A stretch of 64,000 nt of DNA from Streptomyces toyocaensis (GTDB lineage Bacteria > Actinomycetota > Actinomycetes > Streptomycetales > Streptomycetaceae), in contig NZ_JFCB01000006.1 of assembly GCF_000725125.1 (NCBI RefSeq), positions 1 through 64,000 of the forward strand, given 5' to 3'. Below are positions 46,399-54,649 of this stretch, one piece after another. The notes under the pieces were generated by a model. The model was not told where the DNA came from. It saw only the letters and a list, made by a program, of their open reading frames with translations, and did no database searches. The stretch's first letter is position 1. The number at the start of each line of letters is the position of its first letter. Position numbers and translations under genes: made by a program.

Positions 46399-47634
46399 GT
46401 GAAGACGACGGCCGCACGAGGGTCCCTCGCATGGCTCCTGGTCCTCTGGGCGCTGACGAGGGCGGTGCTGCTGCTGTGCGTGCTCAAGGTGATCGTCTTC
46501 CCGGGGCCGGACGTCACCAGTGACGTGACGGTGATCTACCAGGGCTGGTACGACGTCCTGCGCACCGGAACGTTTCCGCGGGAGGACGTGACCTGGCAGT
46601 ACCCGCCGGCCGCCGCGCTGGCGATCCTCTCCCCCGGTCTGCTGCCGTTCCTGGAGTACGCCACGGCGTTCTTCGTCCTGGCGCTGGCCGCCGACCTGGT
46701 CACGCTGGCGCTGCTGCTGTACGGCGGCCGCGGTCCCGGCCGGGCGCGGCGCGGTGCCTGGGTGTGGGTGGCGGGTGTGCCGCTGCTGGGGCCGACGGTG
46801 TACGCGCGGTACGACGTGATGGTGACCGGCGTGGCGGTGGCGGCCCTGCTGGCCGCCGCCCGGCACCCGCGGCTGATGGGGGCGCTGGCCGGCTTCGGGG
46901 CGCTGCTGAAGGTGTGGCCGGCGCTGCTGCTCCTCGGGATGCGCCGGCGCGGGGCGTGGGTGTCGGCGGCGGTGACCGGCGCCGGTGTGGCCGCGCTGTT
47001 CGCCGTGCTGATGCCGGGGGCGTTCGCGTTCCTCGGCTTCCAGCGGGACCGGGGGACGGAGGTGGAGTCGCTGGGGGCGCTGGTCTTCCATGTGGCCCGG
47101 CACCACGGCTGGGAGGGCGAGGTGCTGCTCAACTACGGCTCGGTCGAGTTCCTCGGGCCGTACGTGACCTGGGTGAGCACGGGGGCGCTGTTCCTGACGG
47201 GGGCCGCGCTGGCCTGGCTGGCGCTGTGGCGGGTGCTGGCACGTCGTTTCGAGCCGCACACGGTCGCGGACGCGGCGTTCGTGGCGGTGCTGATGTTCAC
47301 CACGACGAGCCGCGTGATCAGTCCGCAGTACATGGTGTGGCTGGTGGGGCTGGCCGCGGTCTGCCTCTGTTTCCGCGGGAGCCGCATGGGGGTGCCGGTC
47401 GCGCTGGTGCTGGTGGCGTGCTTGGTGACGGTGCTGGAGTTCCCGTTGTGGTTCGCGCACGTCGTGGCGAGTGACGGGCTGGGGATCACGCTGCTGGTGC
47501 TGCGCAACGGGCTGCTGGTGGTGGCGACCCTGGTGGCGGCCCGGGTCCTGTGGTGCGGGACGGTGCCGCTGCGGCGGGAGATTCCCGTGGTCACCGGTCC
47601 CGCCCGTGCCGCGGAGACGCCGGTGTCCCACTGA
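46399..47634 (+). CDS. GT87/DUF2029 polyprenol-dependent mannosyltransferase-like membrane protein
   Basis: A 411-aa integral membrane protein with about ten helices. The first loop carries acidic residues (GPDVTSD) expected to be catalytic in GT-C enzymes, followed by DVTWQYPPAA, the hallmark YPP motif of the GT87 family. It likely moves sugars from a lipid-linked donor outside the membrane. GTG 46399 starts VKTTAARGSLAW. No ribosome site stands out. Convergent with the metallopeptidase gene over a minisatellite spacer. Confidence 0.88.
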   Translation: MKTTAARGSLAWLLVLWALTRAVLLLCVLKVIVFPGPDVTSDVTVIYQGWYDVLRTGTFPREDVTWQYPPAAALAILSPGLLPFLEYATAFFVLALAADLVTLALLLYGGRGPGRARRGAWVWVAGVPLLGPTVYARYDVMVTGVAVAALLAAARHPRLMGALAGFGALLKVWPALLLLGMRRRGAWVSAAVTGAGVAALFAVLMPGAFAFLGFQRDRGTEVESLGALVFHVARHHGWEGEVLLNYGSVEFLGPYVTWVSTGALFLTGAALAWLALWRVLARRFEPHTVADAAFVAVLMFTTTSRVISPQYMVWLVGLAAVCLCFRGSRMGVPVALVLVACLVTVLEFPLWFAHVVASDGLGITLLVLRNGLLVVATLVAARVLWCGTVPLRREIPVVTGPARAAETPVSH

Positions 47635-47703
47635 CGCGGTCGTTGGTGCGAGCCGGGGGCGTGTCGCACAGCCCTGCGCGTGCGGGGTGCCGTCGCGCCC
47701 ACC

Positions 47704-47723
47704 CGTGCCGCCCCAGCGGCACG
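47704..47723 (+). terminator. short hairpin after the GT87 gene
   Basis: cgtgccgc-ccca-gcggcacg, a perfect 8-bp stem 70 bp after the stop codon; a common Streptomyces intergenic palindrome. Possible terminator, no T-run. Confidence 0.45.
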
Positions 47724-47734
47724 ACTGCCCGCGG

Positions 47735-47992
47735 AGACGGCGGCGCGGCTGCCCGCCGAGACGGCCGGCACGGGCACCCGCGAGCGACGGCGGCGCGGCC
47801 ACCCGCGAGGGACGACGGCGCGGGTGCGCGCGGGGACGGCGGCACGGCGACCCGCGAGGGACGGCGGCGCGGCCACCCGCGAGGGACGACGGCGCAGGTG
47901 CGCGCGGGGACGGCGGCACGGCGACCCGCGAGGGACGACGGCGCAGGTGCGCGCGGGGACGGCGGCACGGCGACCCGCGAGGGACGGCGGTG
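47735..47992. repeat. 24/25-bp minisatellite in a convergent spacer
   Basis: About ten tandem units in two alternating types: a 25-mer cggcggcacggcgacccgcg plus aggga, and a 24-mer cgacggcgcaggtgcgcgcg plus ggga. The last 49-bp pair is duplicated exactly at about 47887-47935 and 47936-47984. Unit lengths are not multiples of three together, frames shift along it, and it lies between the stops of two convergent genes, so it is non-coding. No unique spacers separate units, so it is not CRISPR. Confidence 0.9.
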
Positions 47993-48012
47993 CTGCTGTC
48001 AGGCGTCTGCGC

Positions 48013-49203
48013 TCAGTGCAGGGTGGTTCTCACGTAGTCGCGCCACTGGAGTGTGAAGTCCTCCGGTGTGGTCCCCAGGACCCGCCGCATCGCGTCCTCG
48101 ACCGCGCCGTCGCGGTCCTTGTGGGCGCCCACCGCGCGGTAGAAGGCACCGAGGCGTTCCTCACCCCACCGCTCGGCGATCAGGCGGCAGGCCAGCCAGC
48201 CGCTCTCGTACGCCCGCGCGAGCCCGTCCGCGTCGCCGGAGAAGCCGAAGTCCTCGTCGCCCGGCAGCGCGTCCGGGACGTCCCCCTGGCCGACCGCCCG
48301 GGCGAGCTCCGGTGCGGCCTCCGCGGGGGCGCGGTCGCCGCCGCGGTAACCCACCCAGTCGGCGAACCCCTCGGACAGCCACAGCGGGGTCGCCGGGGAC
48401 GTGTGGGCGCGGGTCGCGACGTGGGTGGTCTCGTGGGTGAGGACGACCTGCCGGCCCTGGTCACCGAGCAGGGCGAAGGCGTCCGGATTGACGACGACCC
48501 GGTCCGCCGGCGCCCGCCCGTCCGCGGCGGTGGCGCCCGTGGTGACCGCCGCGATCCCCCGGTAGGAGGAGGCGGGCGAGCCGAGCAGGCCCGCCATGCC
48601 CTCCAGGGACTCCGGGACCAGTACGACGACCCGCCGGGTCCACTCCTGCCCCCAGGCGTCGGACACGGCGGGCACCGCGCGGTCGGCGAGCTCGGCGTAG
48701 TCCCGCAGTTTCCCGGCGGGCTGCCCGACGCCCAGGACGAGGCTGCGCTCGCCCCGGACGGCCCGTGCCGCGCCCTGGTCCCACAGTTGCTGGCCGGACG
48801 CGCGCGCGGGGCGGTCGGAGTCGACGGACCAGTGGCCGTCCCGGTCACGGCTCAGGCTCAGCGAGCGGCCGGTGACGACCGGGGCCCGGTCGTGGCCCTC
48901 GACGCGGTAGCTGAGGTCGGCGGAGGCGGTGGCGCTGTCCCCGGTGCGGTCGAGGGAGGTGACGCGGTAGGACCAGTCCGCGAGCGGTACCGCGCGCAGG
49001 TTGTCGAACCCGGCCCGGGTGCCGGTGCGGGCGTACGCGGCGGCGTCCCGGTCGAGGACCGCCTCCGCCCGCCGGTCGAGGAGCGACTGCACCTCCGCGC
49101 GGGCGCCGTCGACGGCCGGGCCCCCGCCGCACGAGACGAGGGAGACGAGCAGCAGACACAGCGCCACCACCGACGCTCCCGACACCCGCCTTCGACCAGC
49201 CAC
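48013..49203 (-). CDS. predicted lipoprotein zinc metallopeptidase (gluzincin)
   Basis: A 396-aa exported protein. A basic N-region and hydrophobic core lead to the lipobox LVSC (Cys25), so it should be lipid-anchored on the outer face. HETTH (257-261) with downstream E278 in WLSEGFADW is the gluzincin zinc site (HExxH...E). The N-terminal half resembles an NTF2-like fold (LLDRRAEAVLDRDAAAY, LSYRVEGHDRAPVV). GTG 49203 is the only start giving a complete signal. Next to two NlpC/P60 hydrolases, suggesting envelope proteolysis. Substrate unknown. Confidence 0.85.
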   Translation of the reverse strand: MAGRRRVSGASVVALCLLLVSLVSCGGGPAVDGARAEVQSLLDRRAEAVLDRDAAAYARTGTRAGFDNLRAVPLADWSYRVTSLDRTGDSATASADLSYRVEGHDRAPVVTGRSLSLSRDRDGHWSVDSDRPARASGQQLWDQGAARAVRGERSLVLGVGQPAGKLRDYAELADRAVPAVSDAWGQEWTRRVVVLVPESLEGMAGLLGSPASSYRGIAAVTTGATAADGRAPADRVVVNPDAFALLGDQGRQVVLTHETTHVATRAHTSPATPLWLSEGFADWVGYRGGDRAPAEAAPELARAVGQGDVPDALPGDEDFGFSGDADGLARAYESGWLACRLIAERWGEERLGAFYRAVGAHKDRDGAVEDAMRRVLGTTPEDFTLQWRDYVRTTLH

Positions 49204-49236
49204 CTTCCCGAGGGTACGGGCGCCGGGCCGTCCCGG

Positions 49237-50250
49237 TCAGACCCTGGTGACCGACGAGACCGGCATCATCCCGACCGGGTCGTACCGCACGGGTGCGCCG
49301 GGGTAGGGCGCGTGGATGACCTGGCCGTTGCCCATGTACATCCCGACGTGCGAGGCGTCGGAGCGGTAGAGGACCAGGTCACCGGGGCGCGCCTCGGAGA
49401 GCGGGACCTGCCGGCCGGCGTACCGCTGGGCCTGCGAGGTGCGCGGCAGGGCGACCCCTGCCTGGGCGTACGACCACTGGGTGAGGCCGGAGCAGTCGAA
49501 GCCGCCGGGGCCGTTGGCGCCCCACACGTAGGGCCTGCCGAGGGCGGAGCGGGCGGCGGCGACCGCGGCGGCCGCGCGGCCCGAGGCGGGGGCGCCGCCG
49601 GGGCCCGGCGGCGCCACGCGGCCGGAGCGGGTGGCGCGGTCGTAGGCGGCGCGGTCGCCCGCCGGGAGGGAGCCGAGCAACCGGCGGGCCTCGGCGAGCT
49701 TGCTCTCGACGGTCCGCTTGTGGGCGGCGGCGGCCTTGCGGCTCTTCTCCAGCGCGCCGAGTCTGCCGGCCGCGTCCGTCCGGTCCTGGGCGAGGGAGCG
49801 CAGGGCCGCCCGGAGCCTCTTCAGCTCACCGGTCTGGTGGACGGTGATGCGGTCGAGTACGGAGGCCTTCTCCAGGTAGTCCTCCGGGTCTTCGGAGAGG
49901 AGCAGGGCGAGGGCGGGCTCCAAGCCGCCGGAGCGGTACTGGGCCCCGGCGAGCGAGCCGAGGGACTCGCGCATGGCGTTCACGCGGTGCTGCTTGCGGG
50001 CGATCCCGTCCTGCGCGGTGGCGATCTGCCGGCGCAGCCCGTCGGCACGCTCGTCGGCCGCGTTGTACGCCTCGGTCGCCTTCTCCGCCTCCTGGTGGAG
50101 GCGGTCCACCTCGGCCCGGGTGTCGTCGTGCGGTGCGCCCTCGGCCGGTACCGCGCCGAGGGCGGTGGCCGCTGCGGACAGCAGGCCGAGGGCGACGACG
50201 GTGCTCCGGTCGGATCCGGAGGACGGTGCGGTGCGGCGATGGGACCCCAC
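49237..50250 (-). CDS. secreted NlpC/P60 peptidoglycan endopeptidase
   Basis: A 337-aa D,L-endopeptidase cutting wall peptides. Signal peptide at residues 1-39, a long coiled coil at about 43-195, a flexible Gly/Pro linker, then the NlpC/P60 domain with C253 (FDCSG), H301 and H313. GTG 50250 opens VGSHRRTAP, matching the paralog's MASHRRP; AAGGAG lies 11 nt upstream. It is a RipA/CwlO-like layout in which the coiled coil restrains the enzyme until FtsEX-type activation (family knowledge). Tandem paralog follows upstream. Confidence 0.93.
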   Translation of the reverse strand: MGSHRRTAPSSGSDRSTVVALGLLSAAATALGAVPAEGAPHDDTRAEVDRLHQEAEKATEAYNAADERADGLRRQIATAQDGIARKQHRVNAMRESLGSLAGAQYRSGGLEPALALLLSEDPEDYLEKASVLDRITVHQTGELKRLRAALRSLAQDRTDAAGRLGALEKSRKAAAAHKRTVESKLAEARRLLGSLPAGDRAAYDRATRSGRVAPPGPGGAPASGRAAAAVAAARSALGRPYVWGANGPGGFDCSGLTQWSYAQAGVALPRTSQAQRYAGRQVPLSEARPGDLVLYRSDASHVGMYMGNGQVIHAPYPGAPVRYDPVGMMPVSSVTRV

Positions 50251-50445
50251 GGGAAGCCGCGCTCCTTCCGCTGGCGGACAGGGAAACGCGGCAGACAGTA
50301 GCGTCGGCGGCGGCGGGCGGGCCAACGGCCGGAGCGGGCACACACGGTGACGCCCCACCTGTGACCTGCGTGGGAGGCGGGGCGTGGGGCGGTCCGGCGC
50401 CGGTGCGATTCCCTCGAACGGGCGCACCGGACGCCGCGGAGGGGG

Positions 50446-51486
50446 CTAGACGCGGACGCCGAACATGAACGGGCCGCCGATGGTGTTCATCGATTCGTAG
50501 CGCACGACGGTGCCGGTGCGCGGGGCGTGGATGATCTGGCCGTTGCCCGCGTAGAGGCCCACGTGGTGCAGGTCGTTGAAGAAGAAGACCAGGTCGCCGA
50601 CCTTGAGCTGGCTCACCGAGTAGATCTTGGTGCCCGCGCCGGTCTGTGCCTCGGAGGTGCGCGGGATGCCGACGCCGGCCTGCGCGTACGCCCAGGAGGT
50701 CAGGCCCGAGCAGTCGAAGGAGGACGGGCCGGTGGCGCCGTAGACATAGGGGGTGCCGAGCTTGCTCTGGGCGGCGGCGAAGGCCGCGGCGGCGCGTCCG
50801 GAGCCGGCCGGGACGTTGACCGAGAGGGCGTCGCGCTCACTGGTGCGGGTGGCGCGGTTCTGCTCCTCGGCGAGCTGGGCCTTCTCCGCGGCGGTGAGGC
50901 TGTTGAGCAGCTTCTGCGCGGCGGACAGCTTGCCCTGGACTTCCTTCTTCTTCTTGCCCAGTTCGGTGCGGGTGGAGGCGAGGTCCTTGAGCTTCTCGGA
51001 CGCCTCGGAGCGCTGCTGGGCGAGTTCGCGCTGCTTCTCCTGGATCTTCTTCAGCGCGTCGACCTGCTGGGTGCTCAACTGGTCGAGGGTGGACGCCTTG
51101 TCGAGGTAGTCGTCCGGGTCGGCGGAGAGGAAGAGCTGGAGGGAGGGGTCTATGCCGCCGCTGCGGTACTGGGCGCTGGCCATCGAACCGAGGCCGTCGC
51201 GAAGGTCGTTGAGCTCCTGCTGGCCCTTGGCGACGTTGTCCTGGATGGTGGAGATCTCCTTCTGGAGCTTCTCCTGCTTCTCCTTGGCGCCGTTGTACTT
51301 CTCGGTGGCCTGTTCGGCCTGCTCGTAGAGCTTGTCGACCTTGGCCTTGACCTCGTCCTTGCTCGGCTTCTCGCTCGGGGCGGCGTTGGCGGCCTGCGAG
51401 CTCATGACGACGGCAGCTGCGGCAGCGGTGGTGAGCACGGTCACACGTGCACGGCTCGGCTGCTTGGGACGACGGTGGGACGCCAC
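50446..51486 (-). CDS. secreted NlpC/P60 peptidoglycan endopeptidase (paralog)
   Basis: A 346-aa protein with the same architecture as its neighbour: signal peptide 1-36, Lys/Glu-rich coiled coil 44-215, and catalytic domain with C259, H308 and H320. About half the residues align with the adjacent copy, so the pair arose by tandem duplication. GTG 51486 with AAGGAG 10 nt upstream. It has its own strong promoter. The 195-bp gap to the next copy suggests separate regulation. Confidence 0.94.
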   Translation of the reverse strand: MASHRRPKQPSRARVTVLTTAAAAAVVMSSQAANAAPSEKPSKDEVKAKVDKLYEQAEQATEKYNGAKEKQEKLQKEISTIQDNVAKGQQELNDLRDGLGSMASAQYRSGGIDPSLQLFLSADPDDYLDKASTLDQLSTQQVDALKKIQEKQRELAQQRSEASEKLKDLASTRTELGKKKKEVQGKLSAAQKLLNSLTAAEKAQLAEEQNRATRTSERDALSVNVPAGSGRAAAAFAAAQSKLGTPYVYGATGPSSFDCSGLTSWAYAQAGVGIPRTSEAQTGAGTKIYSVSQLKVGDLVFFFNDLHHVGLYAGNGQIIHAPRTGTVVRYESMNTIGGPFMFGVRV

Positions 51487-51538
51487 GGAGACGAGCTCCT
51501 TCTCGAGAGTGATCGCGCGAGCGCGGGTTCGAAGGCTG

Positions 51539-51568
51539 ACCCTAGTGATTCTCTTGTGATCAGTTCAA
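51539..51568 (-). promoter_or_regulatory. promoter of the first NlpC/P60 gene
   Basis: Minus strand TTGAAC (51568-51563), 18 nt, TAGGGT (51544-51539), a good vegetative-type promoter. The start would be about 51532, giving a 45-nt leader. The adjoining 51550-51720 is notably AT-rich for this genome. I checked this leader for a ydaO/c-di-AMP aptamer, common before such genes, and did not see one. Confidence 0.5.
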
Positions 51569-51717
51569 ATCCCCGGACACAAAATCTCCGTTACAGCGGG
51601 TTTATTTGGCCTCAACTCACCTGCAGTGATGTCCGTTTGACGCTACGTTGCGTGACGGTTCCGTCAATTCCGGCAAAGATCCGTTACGTTGCACGGGGGA
51701 CAGATCCGCATCAGATA

Positions 51718-53061
51718 CTAGGAAAGCCTCTTCAGAAGAACCGCCGACGCGACGGGGCGTGCGCCGGCGCGGGCGACCCCGTCGGCGACCTCGCGGTCGG
51801 TGGAGACGACGATGACCGGCCGCCCCGGCGGCTCGGCGCGCACGAGCTGGCGGATGAGTTCGTCGGCGGTGACGCCCGGCTTGGAGAACAGCACCCGCAC
51901 TCCGCGCGGCGGCGCCAGCAGCACCGGCGCGGCCAGTTCGGCACCGTCGAAGACGCAGGTGACCTCGGCGCCGGTCTGCGCGGCGAGCTGGGCGAGCTGG
52001 CCCAGCAGGCGCAGGCGCTGCTTCTCCAGCGGCATCTGGGGATAGCCGGTCTTGGTCACGTTGTAGCCGTCGACGACCAGATGGGCCTGCGGCAGCGCGA
52101 GGAGCTGGTTCAGGATGGCCGGGTCGTCCTCGGACAGCGCGCGGGCGGCGATGTCCTTCGGAGTCATGCGCCCCGGTTCCACGGCGTCCACGGTCTCGGC
52201 CGGCCGGACGGACACCGGGGGCAGCGCCAGCTCGCGCCGGAGGCCCTGGGCCGCGTCCAGCACGGTGTCCAGCAGCAGCCGCACGCGCATGTCCTCGACG
52301 CTGCGGCCCTCGCGGGCGGCCCGGCGCGCCGCCTCCAGCGCAGCCTCGGTCTCCCCGAGGCGGGCCTTGAGACGCCGGCTCTCACTCTCGGCGGCCGACA
52401 CCTGGGCGTGGCCCTCGGCGCGCACGGCGTCCATCTCGCCGCGCAGCTTGCGCAGGGCGGCCTCGCCGCGCTTGACGTCGCTGAGGGCGGAGCGCAGCTT
52501 GCGGTGCAGCGACTCGGTCTCCTTCTTCGCCGCGTCCAGCTCGGCGCGCAGCCGCTCGCTCTCGGCCCTGGTGTGCTCGCGGGCCCGGTCGAGCTCGGCA
52601 CGCAGCCGCTCGAGCTCGGCGCGGGTCTCCTCGTCGGCGCGCTCGGCGTCGGCGCGCTGGGCCTCCTCGCCGGCGGCGGTCACCAGCTTGACCCAGCCCG
52701 CCGGGCGGAGCACATAGGCCGCGGCCGCCACGTCGAGCGGGTCCGCGGCCGGGGGCGGGGAGCCGGAGTCGAGGGCGCCGGTCAGTTCCGGCTGGGCTTC
52801 TCTGAGCTTCTCCCCGATGCGCTGCCGGAACAGCGGATCGGTCTCCAGGGCCGCCGCCATGGCGTTGCCGGCGAACTTGGCGCGGCGGTTGGGGGCGAAC
52901 CGGGCGTACTGCCTGAGCTGGGCGGGCAGCTCGGCGACCGTGAGCCCGCCGAAGCCGTCGGCGACGATCTGGACGACGCGGCGGCGCACTCCGTCGGGCA
53001 GCGGACGGTCGAGCACCTCGGCGGCGCCGTCCTGCGGCCCCCCGCCCGTGGTCTCCACCAT
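51718..53061 (-). CDS. NYN (PIN-like) ribonuclease-domain protein with coiled coil
   Basis: A 447-aa cytosolic protein. Residues 20-125 are a conserved helical N-domain; about 128-270 is a continuous coiled coil rich in Ala, Glu and Arg; 300-447 is a NYN domain of the YacP/Rae1 class, with acidic catalytic residues in HLVVDGYNVTKTGYP, VTCVFDGAE and VSTDREVADGVARAGA. Rae1 in Bacillus cleaves mRNA on ribosomes, so an RNA-processing role is plausible. ATG 53061. The coiled-coil fusion is the actinobacterial form. Confidence 0.88.
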   Translation of the reverse strand: MVETTGGGPQDGAAEVLDRPLPDGVRRRVVQIVADGFGGLTVAELPAQLRQYARFAPNRRAKFAGNAMAAALETDPLFRQRIGEKLREAQPELTGALDSGSPPPAADPLDVAAAAYVLRPAGWVKLVTAAGEEAQRADAERADEETRAELERLRAELDRAREHTRAESERLRAELDAAKKETESLHRKLRSALSDVKRGEAALRKLRGEMDAVRAEGHAQVSAAESESRRLKARLGETEAALEAARRAAREGRSVEDMRVRLLLDTVLDAAQGLRRELALPPVSVRPAETVDAVEPGRMTPKDIAARALSEDDPAILNQLLALPQAHLVVDGYNVTKTGYPQMPLEKQRLRLLGQLAQLAAQTGAEVTCVFDGAELAAPVLLAPPRGVRVLFSKPGVTADELIRQLVRAEPPGRPVIVVSTDREVADGVARAGARPVASAVLLKRLS

Positions 53062-53117
53062 CCGTCACACCCCAATGCCTGTGTGCGGCCCCGCGTGCGG
53101 GGTCGCCGTCAGCGGGG

Positions 53118-53154
53118 CCCTCCCCCACTCTCGACTTCGCTCGAGCGGGAGGCA
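53118..53154. repeat. Streptomyces interspersed palindromic repeat
   Basis: cctccc and gggagg enclose actctcga-cttcgc-tcgagc; this is the common Streptomyces palindrome with ctctcgacttcgctcgag at its centre, followed by caccccctTCG as at 7722. It lies between two genes on the same strand and can fold on either. Confidence 0.75.
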
Positions 53155-53165
53155 CCCCCTTCGCT

Positions 53166-53405
53166 TCAGGAGCCGGCGCCCGGCCTGTCCACGAGTTCCA
53201 CCTGATCCACGGCGTTGCACCAACGGCACCGCACCGACTCGATCGTCTCATCGAGGACCTCGCGCTCCTCGACCCTGGGCTCTCCGGCCAGGTCGAGGTG
53301 GACGTACTCGACGACCTTCGACGAGCGGGTCACGTCGAAGCGGGTGAGGTTGCCGCAGAGGGTGCAGCGCCACCGCGTCGAGGCGGTCGGCAGAGGAACC
53401 GTCAT
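53166..53405 (-). CDS. small zinc-ribbon protein
   Basis: A 79-aa protein with paired CxxC knuckles, CTLCG at residues 14-18 and CRWC at 59-62, suggesting one structural zinc. The middle (RFDVTRSSKVVEYVHLDL) is a beta hairpin. Not assigned to a function; conserved between the NYN and rhomboid genes in Streptomyces as I recall. ATG 53405 with GGAAGG upstream. Confidence 0.8.
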   Translation of the reverse strand: MTVPLPTASTRWRCTLCGNLTRFDVTRSSKVVEYVHLDLAGEPRVEEREVLDETIESVRCRWCNAVDQVELVDRPGAGS

Positions 53406-53561
53406 CGTGGCTGTTCGCCTTCCTTCCAGTGTCCGTGACGCACCGGCCGCCCGGTGCGTGTGGCACGTAACCCTACGGCCTGGCGGGTGCCCGCCGCGCG
53501 CCCGTCCACGGCGGCGAGGCGGTCTGTGAGGTTGCGTCCGGTTACGTCATGCTCTGTACTC

Positions 53562-54296
53562 ATGATCCGCAACTGGAGCGCGTCGGCCGCGGCGGCGATC
53601 CGGGGCACCTCCGCGCCGGTGACCCACACCCTCGTCGCGCTGTGCTGCCTGGTCTTCCTGATCGGACCGGTCTCGGGACTCAACCCGGCCGACGGATCCG
53701 GGGAGGGGCTGCTCACCGCGCAGAGGGCCTATTTCCGGCGCTGGGGCGTGGTCCCCGCAAACCTGTTCGAAGGATCCCCCGCCGCCCTGCTCACCCCGGC
53801 CACGGCGCTGTTCGTGCACGGCGGCTGGGTGCATCTGCTCGGCAACATGCTGTTCCTCTACGTCTTCGGGGCGATGACCGAGGCACGGATGGGCCGGGTG
53901 CGGTTCACCCTGTGCTACGCCGGCTGTGGCTACCTGGCGCTGCTGGGGTACGCCGCCGCCAACGCGGACTCCGAGAACTCCCTGGTCGGTGCCTCCGGAG
54001 CGATCTCGGCGGTCCTCGGCGCGTTCCTCTTCCTGTTCCCCCGGGCGCGGGTCACCAGTCTCCTGCCGTTCCTGTTCTTCCTGCCGGTGCGCCTGCCGGC
54101 GTGGGTGGTGCTGCCGTTCTGGGCGGCGCTGCAGTGGGCGGCGGCGGGGCGGACGGACGGCGGGCCGGGAGTGGCGTACCTGGCGCACCTGGTGGGGTTC
54201 GGGCTCGGCTTCGGCTACGCGTGGGTGTGCTTCGGCAGGACGACTACAGTGAGGTCCGCCCCTGCTCCGGCCCCCGAGGGAGAGAACCAGCCGTGA
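53562..54296 (+). CDS. rhomboid family intramembrane serine protease
   Basis: A 244-aa integral membrane protease with about six helices. S145 in GASGAIS and H209 in AHLVGFG form the catalytic dyad; N95 in HLLGNMLFLY is the oxyanion residue. The segment WGVVPANL before helix 2 is conserved. ATG 53562 gives a short cytoplasmic N-terminus; the longer frame from 53454 would add an unlikely basic extension. It overlaps the next gene by 4 bp. Substrate unknown. Confidence 0.93.
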   Translation: MIRNWSASAAAAIRGTSAPVTHTLVALCCLVFLIGPVSGLNPADGSGEGLLTAQRAYFRRWGVVPANLFEGSPAALLTPATALFVHGGWVHLLGNMLFLYVFGAMTEARMGRVRFTLCYAGCGYLALLGYAAANADSENSLVGASGAISAVLGAFLFLFPRARVTSLLPFLFFLPVRLPAWVVLPFWAALQWAAAGRTDGGPGVAYLAHLVGFGLGFGYAWVCFGRTTTVRSAPAPAPEGENQP

Positions 54297-54574
54297 TCAC
54301 CGCGATCGTCCTCATCAAGACCAGCGTGGACCGGATCCCCGAGATCGCGGAGCAGATCGCCTCGCTGGACAGCGTCAGCGAGGTCTTCTCCGTGACCGGC
54401 ACCTACGACCTGATCGCCATGGTCAGGGTCCGGGAGCACGAGGACCTCGCGGAGGTCATCCCCGGCCGGATCAGCAAGATCCCGGGCGTGGAGGGCACCG
54501 ACACGCACGTGGCGTTCCGTACCTACTCGCAGCACGACCTGGAGGCGGCCTTCGCCATCGGCCTGGACAGCTGA
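54293..54574 (+). CDS. Lrp/AsnC ligand-binding (RAM) domain protein
   Basis: A 93-aa stand-alone RAM domain without the helix-turn-helix: VITAIVLIKTSVDRIPEIAEQIA, VTGTYDLIAMVRVREHEDL, and the terminal THVAFRTYSQHDLEAAF. Such proteins bind amino acids and assemble into octamers, but cannot bind DNA on their own. GTG 54293 overlaps the rhomboid stop by 4 bp, so the two are co-expressed; a functional link is not known. Confidence 0.92.
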   Translation: MITAIVLIKTSVDRIPEIAEQIASLDSVSEVFSVTGTYDLIAMVRVREHEDLAEVIPGRISKIPGVEGTDTHVAFRTYSQHDLEAAFAIGLDS

Positions 54575-54575
54575 G

Positions 54576-54615
54576 GCCGCGAGCGGCTCCGGGCGGATGC
54601 GGAGCCGCTCGCGGC
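54576..54615. terminator. bidirectional terminator between convergent genes
   Basis: gccgcgagcggctcc (54576-54590) and its exact complement (54601-54615) make a 15-bp stem with a 10-nt loop, one base after the RAM-domain gene and 35 bp from the aminotransferase stop on the other strand. Confidence 0.88.
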
Positions 54616-54649
54616 TGCCCGTCCAGCCTCTCCGGTGCTCGAGGAGCGC

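Noticed and set aside
47735..47992. CRISPR-like periodic repeats
   Set aside because: Units abut with no unique spacers, and there are no cas genes in the window; it is a minisatellite.
47680..50301. Plus-strand frame spanning the minisatellite and two minus-strand genes
   Set aside because: It begins in repeats, has no start signal, and is antisense to the metallopeptidase and NlpC/P60 genes.
51487..51717. Possible ydaO (c-di-AMP) riboswitch before the NlpC/P60 gene
   Set aside because: The conserved ydaO blocks are not visible, and a plain promoter with a 45-nt leader explains the region.
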